A stretch of DNA of 17,555 nucleotides from CAYZTD01 sp964638155 (GCA_964638155.1 CAZWYI010000036.1:1-17555); one strand, 5' to 3'; shown: positions 7,081 to 13,417, numbered from the stretch's first letter. The notes: generated from the sequence alone by a model not told the origin. Numbers and translations: made by a program.

Positions 7081-7584
7081 ATGTATAAAATTGTTGGAGC
7101 AAAAGGAAATATTCAAAATATCGATGATTTTTTAGCAAAAATAAATAATTTTTGTAAAGAAAATAATGTAGCAGTACAAGTTTTTGACGCAGAAATGATA
7201 TATGGGAAAAACCATCTTATTTCTTCATATTTACATGCCAAAAGAGCAATTAAAGAAAAAACAAATTCTACAAATTCTTTGGCGATGGAAATTTTACTTT
7301 ATGCCTCTTTTGAAAGACAGTTAAAACTTGCTATTCCAAAAATGGGTGTAAAAAAAGGAAAAAAAGATATTGCTTTTCTATTAATCGGTGACAAGATTAA
7401 AGAAAATGACATACAAAATTTGCTAGATGAATTATGCCTTGAAAGAGATGATAAAGTTATTGAGGGAAATATTAATACTCTAAAGAAACTTGGCTTCAAA
7501 CCGAATGAACTTGAAACCATCTCAAAAGATAAATATGTTGATCTTATTCTCGAGAAGGTTGCAATGGTCGATATAATAAAATAA
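7081..7584 (+). CDS. cgi121: KEOPS complex subunit Cgi121
   Basis: A 167-residue KEOPS subunit. The complex puts the threonylcarbamoyl group on A37 of ANN-decoding tRNAs; Cgi121 binds the Bud32 kinase and recruits tRNA through its 3' CCA end. Family marks are FDAEMIYGKNHLISSYLHA, then NSLAMEILLYASFERQLKLAI, and MGVK-KGKKDIAFLLIG. I take ATG at 7081 (MYKIVGAKGN) with GGA about nine bases before it. A TTG at 7069 would add four residues but lies only three bases after the hel308 stop. The gene ends six bases before tRNA-Arg, so the tRNA promoter overlaps its 3' end. Pairing of hel308 with a KEOPS gene joins DNA repair and tRNA modification in one unit. Confidence 0.92.
   Translation: MYKIVGAKGNIQNIDDFLAKINNFCKENNVAVQVFDAEMIYGKNHLISSYLHAKRAIKEKTNSTNSLAMEILLYASFERQLKLAIPKMGVKKGKKDIAFLLIGDKIKENDIQNLLDELCLERDDKVIEGNINTLKKLGFKPNELETISKDKYVDLILEKVAMVDIIK
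7570..7580 (+). promoter_or_regulatory. likely tRNA-Arg TATA box
   Basis: ATATAATAAAA lies about 11-21 bases before the first base of the mature tRNA, overlapping the end of cgi121. A short 5' trailer or near-direct start would fit. The sequence is AT-rich, so the exact box is uncertain. Confidence 0.4.
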
Positions 7585-7590
7585 AAATTT

Positions 7591-7664
7591 GCCCACATGA
7601 GGTAGTTTGGATATCCTGAGGGCTTGCGGAGCCTTCTACTCGGGTTCGAATCCCGATGTGGGCG
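7591..7664 (+). tRNA. tRNA-Arg, anticodon GCG
   Basis: A full cloverleaf without intron. Acceptor GCCCACA (7591-7597) pairs with TGTGGGC (7657-7663), discriminator G at 7664. The D arm pairs A10-U25, G11-C24, G12-C23 with a 13-22 mismatch, G18G19 and A21 present. The anticodon stem AGGGC/GCCTT has one G-U pair; the loop TTGCGGA gives anticodon GCG (7626-7628), reading CGC/CGU arginine codons. The T arm is TCGGG-TTCGAAT-CCCGA. CCA is not encoded. The last 20 bases of this gene (7645-7664) are repeated four times downstream, which marks it as an integration target. Confidence 0.95.
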
Positions 7665-7728
7665 TGCTAATACTTAACACGATTATATATTCTTAGAAAC
7701 TAGTAAGATACTACATTGATTAAATCAT

Positions 7729-7736
7729 AAAAAAAA
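7729..7736 (-). terminator. T-run after the first secreted-protein gene
   Basis: Eight T on the minus strand, 14 bases after the stop of the 7750-8292 gene. No hairpin is obvious. The 7665-7749 gap holds nothing else that I can identify. Confidence 0.45.
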
Positions 7737-7749
7737 GAAGAAATAATTA

Positions 7750-8292
7750 TTATAGTCCAATTAATGTTCGTAGTATTGGAAACATATTTGGATGGTTATC
7801 TAATAATCTCGCAAAAATGTTATTAAATAACGGATTGCCCATTTTTGCTTTTCCTTTACGACCGACTAGCATATCAAGAGGATAGTCATCTGAACTGAAA
7901 GTATGTTTTTCCCTAGATCCCGCATTGTGATTTTCACAATAAGCATAAACATCGTAAAATGGTCCATCATGATAGGCCCCTTCTTTTACTGTAGCTTCAA
8001 AAATTATTGCTTGGCCCTCATATATTCCTGAATGTTCTTCAATTGTTATTTTTTCACCAATTGGTTCTCCATTACTATCAACTTCTTGTAGTTCTACATA
8101 TGCAGATTCTATATCCTTTGGCAGATACGTCATTCTTAGTGTTGGATGGTAACCCCTTACCCATATCACTGCGGTTATTTCATCATTTGAACTTTTTACA
8201 GAACTTGCTGTTTCAATTCCAGAGGCAGTAAATCCTAGTGTTGTTATTAGTATTAACATATTTATTATGCATATACACATTATTTTTTTCAT
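7750..8292 (-). CDS. secreted protein of unknown function (paralogue 1)
   Basis: A 180-residue protein with a clear signal peptide: MKK, then a hydrophobic run ICIINMLILITTLGF and small residues before the mature part (about residue 24-26 onward, IETASS). The mature part begins with beta-strand-rich sequence (AVIWVRGYH, then ESAYVELQEV and QAIIFEATV), resembling an Ig-like or carbohydrate-binding-type sandwich, but I recognise no family. The C-terminal 40 residues are different (AKMGNPLFNNIFARLLDNH), possibly helical and surface-attached. It shares a promoter copied perfectly over 39 bases, and the signal-peptide style, with the 8420-8947 gene. Both lie in the first module after the tRNA. Role: extracellular or cell-envelope, otherwise unknown. 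Confidence 0.75.
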   Translation of the reverse strand: MKKIMCICIINMLILITTLGFTASGIETASSVKSSNDEITAVIWVRGYHPTLRMTYLPKDIESAYVELQEVDSNGEPIGEKITIEEHSGIYEGQAIIFEATVKEGAYHDGPFYDVYAYCENHNAGSREKHTFSSDDYPLDMLVGRKGKAKMGNPLFNNIFARLLDNHPNMFPILRTLIGL

Positions 8293-8316
8293 TTTATCAC
8301 TTTTATTCCATTTTAT

Positions 8317-8355
8317 TTATAATAATAGTCTATTTCTATATTTATAAAGTTTTTG
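8317..8355 (-). repeat. duplicated promoter, copy 1
   Basis: This 39-base stretch is identical to 8971-9009 and lies at the same distance upstream of its gene. On the minus strand it contains TTTATAAATA (8348-8339), about 47-56 bases before the ATG, predicting a leader of about 25 bases. The identity in otherwise diverged surroundings suggests recent duplication or selection for co-regulation. Confidence 0.85.
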
Positions 8356-8419
8356 ATATAAAATTATTAAAAAATTTAAAAAAAAAGATGGAGATTGTTT
8401 TTATTTCACTCACTAGTTA

Positions 8420-8947
8420 CTATAATATTGAAAAAGAACAAACTCCTTCATTGTTTGAATAATCATCTTCTTCTAATTCAAGGGTCATCCTAAACCATGG
8501 GGAATATAGCTGAGCGGCGTTTATTTTTACTTCTACATTAATAGTATCTCCTTGGTTTATTTTTTCGTCAAATACTGAAAAGCTAATTTCATCTGAGCCC
8601 ATTACAGCAAAATTTTGATCAAACAAAACATAATCATCTAATTTTGCTTTGACATTGAAATCCACAACTACAGCCTTATAAAAAAAGCTATAAGGCTCAA
8701 GTTTTGTCGAAATTTTAATTATTATAGGCTCATTTTGATTCCATTCAGATAAAGTTGCTGTTTTTTCTTCAACGTAAAAATCAGGGCTTGTAAAAAAGAA
8801 AAACCTAGTAACTTTTTTATAACTTATTACTTCTCCAAAATCAACTTCATTCTCACCATCTGTTTTTGTTTCAATTGCCGAAACAGAACTAAGACTAACT
8901 AACAAAAAAATGCTTATTATTCCCATACACATTATTTTTCTTATCAT
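8420..8947 (-). CDS. secreted protein of unknown function (paralogue 2)
   Basis: A 175-residue protein with a strong signal peptide: MIRK, hydrophobic core IMCMGIISIFLLVSL, and an AxA-like SVSA site before IETKTDG at about residue 25. The mature protein is rich in beta-strand alternation (EPIIIKIST, then KAVVVDFNVKAKL, then TINVEVKINA) and in acidic residues, so a secreted beta-sandwich is likely. A Cys near the C-terminus (GVCSFSIL) is unexplained. Its signal peptide (KIMCxxII) and the first mature residues (IET) match the 7750-8292 gene, and the promoters are copies, but the mature parts have diverged almost completely. No named family recognised. Confidence 0.75.
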   Translation of the reverse strand: MIRKIMCMGIISIFLLVSLSSVSAIETKTDGENEVDFGEVISYKKVTRFFFFTSPDFYVEEKTATLSEWNQNEPIIIKISTKLEPYSFFYKAVVVDFNVKAKLDDYVLFDQNFAVMGSDEISFSVFDEKINQGDTINVEVKINAAQLYSPWFRMTLELEEDDYSNNEGVCSFSIL

Positions 8948-8970
8948 TTTATCGCCTTTATTTTATTTTT

Positions 8971-9009
8971 TTATAATAATAGTCTATTTCTATATTTATA
9001 AAGTTTTTG
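8971..9009 (-). repeat. duplicated promoter, copy 2
   Basis: Second copy of the 39-base element at 8317-8355, 654 bases away in the same orientation. Its TATA element is TTTATAAATA at 9002-8993, 46-55 bases before the ATG at 8947. The rest of the 8948-9130 gap is AT-rich and I see nothing else in it. Confidence 0.85.
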
Positions 9010-9130
9010 GTATAAAAATAGAGTATTTTGAAAAAAACCAAAAAATATTGTTGAGTAAAAATTCGAAGAACAAAAAAATAATATCAATCCAACAGATACA
9101 GAAAAATATACTCCACTAGTAAATCCAATA

Positions 9131-9150
9131 TTCTAATCCCGATGTGGGCA
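9131..9150 (+). repeat. tRNA-Arg 3'-end repeat, copy 2
   Basis: Matches tRNA positions 7645-7664 at 18 of 20 bases (T for G at position 4, A for G at the last). No other part of the tRNA precedes it, so it is not a pseudo-tRNA but an att-like fragment. It lies 1,486 bases after the original and starts the ATPase module. Confidence 0.85.
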
Positions 9151-9172
9151 TTTAAAAACTTAAAACCAAAAA

Positions 9173-9203
9173 CTATATATGTTAAATTACGATTATCATA
9201 ATC
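9173..9203 (+). promoter_or_regulatory. ATPase promoter with inverted-repeat operator
   Basis: CTATATAT at 9173-9180 lies 24-31 bases before the ATG at 9204, so the mRNA is probably leaderless. Between box and ATG is a perfect inverted repeat GATTAT-C-ATAATC at 9191-9203, ending directly at the start codon. The same element with a different middle base (GATTAT-T-ATAATC) recurs at 11370-11382 before the truncated gene copy. Conservation of the two arms with a changed centre points to a protein-binding operator. Confidence 0.6.
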
Positions 9204-10595
9204 ATGTTTAAACAATTTCTAAACAGAGAAAAAGAACTAGAATGGCTCAAAAAAAACTATCGATCGATTCAAAGCTCTTTTCTAATAATTTATGGGAGAA
9301 GAAGAGTTGGTAAAACAGAGTTAATAAAACAATTTATAAAAAATAAACCACATATTTACTTTTTAGCTGGAACAAAAACAGAAAAAGAAAACATACTGGA
9401 ATTGCAAAAAATTATGGCTGATTTTTTAAAAGATGAAATATTCAAAAAAATAAAATTTGAAAGCTTTGAAGAATTATTCCAAGAATTTTCTAAAAAAACA
9501 AAAGAAAAAATAATAATTGCAATTGATGAATTTCCATATCTGATAGAAGGAAATAATGCAATTCCTTCAATTTTTCAAAAAATATGGGATGAGATATTAA
9601 AAGAGAAAAAAATTATGTTGATTTTATGTGGATCATCAATCAGTATGATGGAAACACAAGTCCTAGGCTATAAAAGCCCACTATATGGCCGTAGGACAGG
9701 TCAGTGGAAACTGGAACCATTTAAATTTAAAAATCTAAAATTATTTTTCAAAGAATCATCCTTCGAAGAACGGTTAAAATATTATTCGATACTTGATGGC
9801 ATACCACAATATTTGAATAAGATAGATAATAAAAGAAATGCGTATTATAATTTAAAAAATAAGATTTTTCAAAAAGGTGAATACCTTTATGAAGAAGCAG
9901 AAAATCTATTAAGACAAGAATTTAGAGAACCCCGAAACTACTTTACCATACTCCAGGCTATATCAGAAGGCTTTAGCAAATATGGTGAAATTTGTAATAG
10001 AACAGACCTCAATAAATCTCTAGTATCTCAATATCTTAGTAATTTAATAGAACTGCATATAGTTAAAAAAGAGTATCCTGTTACACAAAAAAAAGAAAGT
10101 AGAAACGCACGTTATTATTTATCTGATAACTATTTTGATTTTTGGTTTGAATTCATTTACCCAAATAAAAGTATAATAGAAGAAGACAGACAAGATAGAT
10201 TAATATCAAGTATAGAAAAAAAACTCAAAAAACATTATTCTTTTGTATTTGAAGAGGTTTGCAAGGAAATTATTTTTGATATATATCCATCGATTGTAAA
10301 AGTCGGTAAATGGTGGTATAAAGATAATGAAATTGATATTGTAGCAATTAATGAAGAAACAAAAAAAATAATATTTGGAGAATGTAAATATACAGAAAAA
10401 AAAGTTGAAATTGATGTCTTAGAAAAACTAAAAAGAAAAGCAAAAGAAGTGAAATGGGAAAATAAAAAAAGAAATGAAGAATTTATAATTTTTTCAAAAA
10501 ACGGTTTCACAAAAGAATTGCAAGAACTAACTAAAAAACAAAAAAATATTAAAATATTAAACATCAAACAAATGAACAAACTAATAGATAAATAA
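9204..10595 (+). CDS. archaeal ATPase with C-terminal DUF234 nuclease-like domain
   Basis: A 463-residue archaeal AAA-type (STAND/ORC-like) ATPase. It begins FLNREKEL, the usual entry motif, then Walker A GRRRVGKT at 31-38 and Walker B IIIAIDE ending Asp108-Glu109, with a GSS sensor-like segment near 145. A winged-helix stretch (about 245-290, LVSQYLSNL) follows. The C-terminal domain carries a PD-(D/E)xK-type core: Glu376-x-Asp378 and Glu393-Cys-Lys395 (GECKY). These proteins are common in many copies in archaeal accessory DNA; their role is unsettled, with defence, mobile-element maintenance or toxin-like roles proposed. It occupies a module flanked by tRNA 3'-end repeats at 9131 and 10621, and the start of a second copy survives at 11383. 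The gene is intact. Confidence 0.88.
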   Translation: MFKQFLNREKELEWLKKNYRSIQSSFLIIYGRRRVGKTELIKQFIKNKPHIYFLAGTKTEKENILELQKIMADFLKDEIFKKIKFESFEELFQEFSKKTKEKIIIAIDEFPYLIEGNNAIPSIFQKIWDEILKEKKIMLILCGSSISMMETQVLGYKSPLYGRRTGQWKLEPFKFKNLKLFFKESSFEERLKYYSILDGIPQYLNKIDNKRNAYYNLKNKIFQKGEYLYEEAENLLRQEFREPRNYFTILQAISEGFSKYGEICNRTDLNKSLVSQYLSNLIELHIVKKEYPVTQKKESRNARYYLSDNYFDFWFEFIYPNKSIIEEDRQDRLISSIEKKLKKHYSFVFEEVCKEIIFDIYPSIVKVGKWWYKDNEIDIVAINEETKKIIFGECKYTEKKVEIDVLEKLKRKAKEVKWENKKRNEEFIIFSKNGFTKELQELTKKQKNIKILNIKQMNKLIDK

Positions 10596-10620
10596 ATTGA
10601 AAAATAGTCCCAAAACATGG

Positions 10621-10640
10621 TTCGAATCCCGATGTGGGCG
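10621..10640 (+). repeat. tRNA-Arg 3'-end repeat, copy 3 (perfect)
   Basis: Identical to 7645-7664 over all 20 bases; identity extends to 23 bases (10619-10641 against 7643-7665). The bases that follow (TTCAATACTACCACA) also resemble those after the true tRNA (GCTAATACTTAACAC). It lies 25 bases after the ATPase stop, 1,490 bases after copy 2, and opens the toxin-antitoxin module. Confidence 0.92.
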
Positions 10641-10690
10641 TTCAATACTACCACAAAACAAACTTAAATCGAAGCCTATCAAAACGAAAA

Positions 10691-10732
10691 AATTTAAATA
10701 CTATTTCGTACATATATGTACATATGGGTACG
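10691..10732 (+). promoter_or_regulatory. toxin-antitoxin promoter and palindromic operator
   Basis: AATTTAAATACT (10691-10702) is a TATA element 22-33 bases before the antitoxin ATG, so transcription should start at or next to that ATG. Overlapping the start is a perfect 14-base palindrome GTACATATATGTAC at 10708-10721. A wider imperfect dyad, 10707-10732, has CGTAC and GTACG ends. A ribbon-helix-helix antitoxin binding there would block its own transcription, the usual control of such pairs. Confidence 0.65.
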
Positions 10733-10972
10733 CAAATTAGTCTTAAACTGTCTGAAAGAATGATTTCTTTTGCTAAAATCTATTCAAAAAAACACGGTTT
10801 TGATTCATTACAAGATTTTATTAGAGAACTACTAAGAGAAAGATTATTTGAAAGAGAAACTGAAATTTTTGGAGGGCTTTCAACATATAAGGCAAGTGAA
10901 GAAGCTCTTGCTAAAAGTTGGCTTTCAACTGAGGAGGATAAAGCTTGGGCTCATTTACAAAAGGAGAAATAG
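10724..10972 (+). CDS. ribbon-helix-helix antitoxin
   Basis: An 82-residue protein. The N-terminus MGTQISLKLSERMISFA is the beta-strand and first helix of a ribbon-helix-helix (CopG/Arc-like) DNA-binding domain, followed by a helix with FDSLQDFIRELLRER. The tail (about 50-82) is acidic and polar and probably wraps the toxin. I chose ATG at 10724 because the RHH domain starts there and the TATA box fits a leaderless start; the open frame extends upstream but across the promoter. The toxin gene overlaps its 3' end by 28 bases. Expected role: neutralise the PemK-like toxin and repress the operon through the palindrome at its own start. Confidence 0.85.
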   Translation: MGTQISLKLSERMISFAKIYSKKHGFDSLQDFIRELLRERLFERETEIFGGLSTYKASEEALAKSWLSTEEDKAWAHLQKEK

Positions 10973-11280
10973 TTTTATTTCCATTTCCTTACACTGATCT
11001 AAATAACAGAAAACTCCGACCATGTTTAGTTTTATCAGATGAAATGGGTGAAGATATTCTTTTATGTCAAATTACTTCCAAAAAAATTCAAAAGGATAAA
11101 TACACTGTTGAAATAAAAAAAGATGAAACAATAGAAGGATCACTCAAGATAGATAGCTATATCCGTTCTAATATGATTTTTACAGCTTATACATCACAAA
11201 TTCAAAGAAAGATATGTAAGATTAAAAACAAGCATTATAATAAGGTTACAAGAGTTATAGAAAACATTATAAAAAAATAA
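10945..11280 (+). CDS. PemK/MazF-family endoribonuclease toxin
   Basis: A 111-residue toxin of the MazF/PemK fold, a ribonuclease that cuts mRNA. Visible marks are KGEIVLFPFPYTD at 6-18, RPCLVLS with likely catalytic Arg25, QITSKK with Thr44-Ser45, and SYIRSNMIFT at 71-80, the last strand of the barrel. The start is TTG at 10945, inside the antitoxin frame. It is supported by a strong GAGGAGG seven bases upstream, whereas no ATG lies near the domain's beginning. Overlap of 28 bases and the weak start codon keep toxin below antitoxin. Both genes lie between tRNA 3'-end repeats at 10621 and 11318. Confidence 0.9.
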   Translation: MGSFTKGEIVLFPFPYTDLNNRKLRPCLVLSDEMGEDILLCQITSKKIQKDKYTVEIKKDETIEGSLKIDSYIRSNMIFTAYTSQIQRKICKIKNKHYNKVTRVIENIIKK

Positions 11281-11317
11281 TAAAAAGATAAGTAATATAA
11301 AACTAACACCAAAAAAA

Positions 11318-11337
11318 CTCAAATCTTAATGTAGGAA
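11318..11337 (+). repeat. tRNA-Arg 3'-end repeat, copy 4 (decayed)
   Basis: 12 of 20 bases match 7645-7664 and most changes are transitions. On its own this would be weak. It is supported by the sequence after it, which aligns with the sequence after copy 2 all the way to the ATPase start codon. It lies 38 bases after the toxin gene. Confidence 0.55.
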
Positions 11338-11400
11338 ATTAAAAATCGAAAACTGTTTAGTTAAATTACGATTATTATAATCATGTTTAAACAGACATAG
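11338..11400 (+). pseudogene. 5' stub of a second DUF234-type ATPase gene
   Basis: The stretch repeats 9151-9220: the same upstream sequence, the inverted repeat GATTAT-T-ATAATC at 11370-11382 and then ATG TTT AAA CAG, giving Met-Phe-Lys-Gln like the intact gene at 9204. It then stops (Thr-stop at 11395-11400) and nothing of the rest of the ATPase follows. The remaining sequence up to the next repeat (11487) is AT-rich with an inverted repeat CATTTAAGT/ACTTAAATG at about 11426 and 11462. A deletion probably removed the gene body and left promoter and start. Confidence 0.65.
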
Positions 11401-11486
11401 AAAAATATAAACATTTTATTCGAGCATTTAAGTAAAAACATAAATTTAACATTTAAGAATAACTTAAATGTGAAGTCACATACACG

Positions 11487-11506
11487 TTCGAATCCTGATG
11501 TGAATA
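11487..11506 (+). repeat. tRNA-Arg 3'-end repeat, copy 5
   Basis: 15 of 20 bases match 7645-7664; the first 16 differ at only one position (CCT for CCC) and the last four all differ. It is the outermost copy found. The 11507-11558 stretch leads to the next gene and carries nothing else I can name. Confidence 0.7.
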
Positions 11507-11558
11507 TTGATTATACTAACAAAAAGAATCATTAACATAAATATCAAGAGGGAAAAAT

Positions 11559-11837
11559 ATGGTAAAAACCCATTTTAACATAAAACACGAAGAAGTTCTT
11601 GATAAAATTCCATTAGATATTCCAATTGTAACTTCAGGCAAGATGAATGGACATCCTGCATATTATATTGGAGGGAAACTTTTTGCATCTTTCTTTGACG
11701 AAGGTGTTTGTGTGAAAAATCCATTGTCTTTAAAAAATGAACTTTTAAAAAAAATTGGACTTATTAAACCTACTGTAGTCCACCACCTAAGAAAAGCAGA
11801 AGGTAGGATTGTTACAAATATACTAATAGGATACTAA
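11559..11837 (+). CDS. small TfoX-N/YjbR-like protein of unknown role
   Basis: A 92-residue protein. The central pattern GKMNGHPAYYIGGKLFASFFDEGVCVKNP resembles, in its alternating strands and Gly turns, the small alpha-beta domain seen in TfoX N-terminal and YjbR/MmcQ-like proteins, but I am not certain of the family. The C-terminal third (KPTVVHHLRKAEGRIVTNILIGY) is not typical. GAGGG lies six bases before the ATG and supports the start. It stands just outside the last tRNA-end repeat and 36 bases before a coiled-coil gene on the same strand, so the two may form an operon. No enzymatic motif was seen. Confidence 0.65.
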   Translation: MVKTHFNIKHEEVLDKIPLDIPIVTSGKMNGHPAYYIGGKLFASFFDEGVCVKNPLSLKNELLKKIGLIKPTVVHHLRKAEGRIVTNILIGY

Positions 11838-11873
11838 TAAAAGATTGATAGTAGTAGAGGAGATAAAGAAAAA

Positions 11874-12350
11874 ATGAAAGAAGGATATCTACAATTAAAA
11901 ATCCAAGAGTTAAACGATAAATGCAAAGAAATAGATCAAATGATAAAAATGGAGAAATCTAAAATAGAGAGAATAGAGAAAAGAGTAGATGGGCTAAAAA
12001 ATTTAATAAAAAAATTAAAAGACATAGAGGGTTTTAAAGAAAACCTGCTGAAACAAATTAAAAACGAAAATAAAGAAATTGTAACAAAAGAAATAAATAA
12101 ACTCTCTACTAAACTCGGAAAAGAAGCAAATTCTACTGTAAAAAATAAGATAAAAGATATTGAAAAATTATACAATGATTTAAAAAATATTACCAAAGAA
12201 AAACAAGAGCAGAAAGAAATAATTTCAGATTTAGAAGAAAAAATAAGTTATTTGGTAAAGCACAATGAATACCTAATGATGAAACTTGTGAATAAAAAAG
12301 TTCTATCATACAGAGAAACAGAAGAATTAGATAAGAGATCGAAAAAATAA
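11874..12350 (+). CDS. coiled-coil protein, function unknown
   Basis: A 158-residue protein almost wholly made of charged heptad-like helix (Lys/Glu/Ile/Leu rich) from about 5 to 140, with no signal peptide and no membrane segment. The one break is around residues 70-85 (Lys-Leu-Ser-Thr-Lys-Leu-Gly). It may be a structural or adaptor protein, or a partner of the gene before it. GAGGAGAT about eight bases before the ATG supports the start. No family recognised. It runs convergently into the DUF389 gene with a 22-base gap. Confidence 0.7.
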   Translation: MKEGYLQLKIQELNDKCKEIDQMIKMEKSKIERIEKRVDGLKNLIKKLKDIEGFKENLLKQIKNENKEIVTKEINKLSTKLGKEANSTVKNKIKDIEKLYNDLKNITKEKQEQKEIISDLEEKISYLVKHNEYLMMKLVNKKVLSYRETEELDKRSKK

Positions 12351-12372
12351 AAGTTTAATTTGGTTATATATT

Positions 12373-13380
12373 TTACAAATAATATTGATACAAAACTATC
12401 AATAAAATAAGGATTAGTAATAAAAAAATCCATAATATAATTGCTCTCCATACAGTTTTTTTCGCTTCTTTTTTTTCCCACCATGTTCTAGGATTAACAC
12501 CTTGAATAACAAATGTTATAACACCTGCAAAATTAATGCAAACAAGATTTACTAAAAAAAGTAAAAAAGCACCAACCGACTCGTTATAATAATTCGATCC
12601 TAAAAGAAGGCCGCTAGTCACAATAGGGGGTAGTAATGCTACTGCTACCATTACTCCTACAAGTGCTTGAGACACACCTCTTGTAACTGATAGAGAACCA
12701 GCAATTCCACCAGAGAAGGCTAGAAATACATACATAAGACTAAGATTTGTTCTGGATAGAATCTCAGGTGTTGCTGGATCAACTTTAAACAACAAACCAA
12801 AAACTAAACCAATAATAATAGCAATTAAAAAACCAAGAAAACTGATAACTATCGATCTTCTAATTAATTTTGAATCAGCTAGAGTTATTCCAAGTGATAG
12901 TGCCATACTAGGATTTAAAAGAGGTGCAATCACCATTGAACCTATCACTACTGCTACATTATCATATAATATACCAATAGCCGCAACAATTGAAGCAAGA
13001 ATGATTAATACAAAATATGTTTTTGAAAATGATGATACTTCCCCGCATACATCATTATAAATTTCTTCGACGCTTATCCTTTTAGTATCCTTTTCTTCTT
13101 TTTCCTCTTTTTTTTCTTTTTCTTCTTCTAATTCAGGTCTTGGAACAACTGCCTCAGCAGAAAGAATAATAATTCTAAATTTATCAGAATCTGAAAACTT
13201 TTTTTCTAAAATATCTATTACACTATCTGTTTTATCTGCAGGAAGTACTATCCTAGTAAGTAACTGTTTTTTAGATTTTTTTTCTTGTTTAATATCAATA
13301 ATCTCTATGTCTTTTAGAAGTTCTTCAATATTATTTTCTTTATCAGATGGATGATAAACTTCTAGTAATCTAAGTGCCAT
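12373..13380 (-). CDS. DUF389 (TIGR00341-type) membrane protein
   Basis: A 335-residue membrane protein. A soluble N-terminal domain (about 1-90) with MALRLLEVYHP and an ACT/ferredoxin-like strand pattern is joined by a highly charged linker (about 84-100, EEEKEKKEEKEEKD-like) to about six or seven membrane helices. Conserved features are SIVAAIGILYDNVAVVIGSM and IAPLLNPSMALSLG in the first two helices, and GVMVAVALLPPIVTSGLLLG. The family is widespread in bacteria and archaea; its transport role is not established. There is no ribosome-binding site before ATG 13380; a TATA-like element lies 21-37 bases upstream, so the mRNA is probably leaderless. The C-terminus (NPRTWWEKKEAKKTVWR, then a helix) is complete. 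Confidence 0.88.
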   Translation of the reverse strand: MALRLLEVYHPSDKENNIEELLKDIEIIDIKQEKKSKKQLLTRIVLPADKTDSVIDILEKKFSDSDKFRIIILSAEAVVPRPELEEEKEKKEEKEEKDTKRISVEEIYNDVCGEVSSFSKTYFVLIILASIVAAIGILYDNVAVVIGSMVIAPLLNPSMALSLGITLADSKLIRRSIVISFLGFLIAIIIGLVFGLLFKVDPATPEILSRTNLSLMYVFLAFSGGIAGSLSVTRGVSQALVGVMVAVALLPPIVTSGLLLGSNYYNESVGAFLLFLVNLVCINFAGVITFVIQGVNPRTWWEKKEAKKTVWRAIILWIFLLLILILLIVLYQYYL

Positions 13381-13400
13381 TTAAAAAAGATATTAAAAAC

Positions 13401-13417
13401 AATATTAATCTAATTTT
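13401..13417 (-). promoter_or_regulatory. 17-base upstream element shared with the P-type ATPase
   Basis: On the minus strand AAAATTAGATTAATATT lies 21-37 bases before the DUF389 ATG. The identical 17 bases occur at 14704-14720, 31-47 bases before the P-type ATPase ATG in the same orientation to its gene. It probably includes the TATA/BRE element of both membrane-protein genes; in AT-rich DNA a shared regulator is only a possibility. Confidence 0.4.

Noticed and set aside
7591..7664. Possible tRNA intron or split tRNA
   Set aside because: The 74 bases fold into a complete cloverleaf with a seven-base anticodon loop, leaving no room for an intron.
8910..9119. Plus-strand frame similar to one at 8238-8462 (shared FIIIVYFYIYKVF)
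   Set aside because: The similarity comes from the 39-base duplicated promoter read in the opposite direction; no ribosome-binding site and no other likeness.
11468..11481. Inverted repeat ATGTGA-AG-TCACAT as an operator
   Set aside because: It is not placed near a promoter or start and lies in the decayed spacer between repeats 4 and 5.
7645..11506. CRISPR array from the repeated 20-mer
   Set aside because: Spacings are 169-1490 bases and hold genes; the repeat is the tRNA 3' end, and no cas genes are present.
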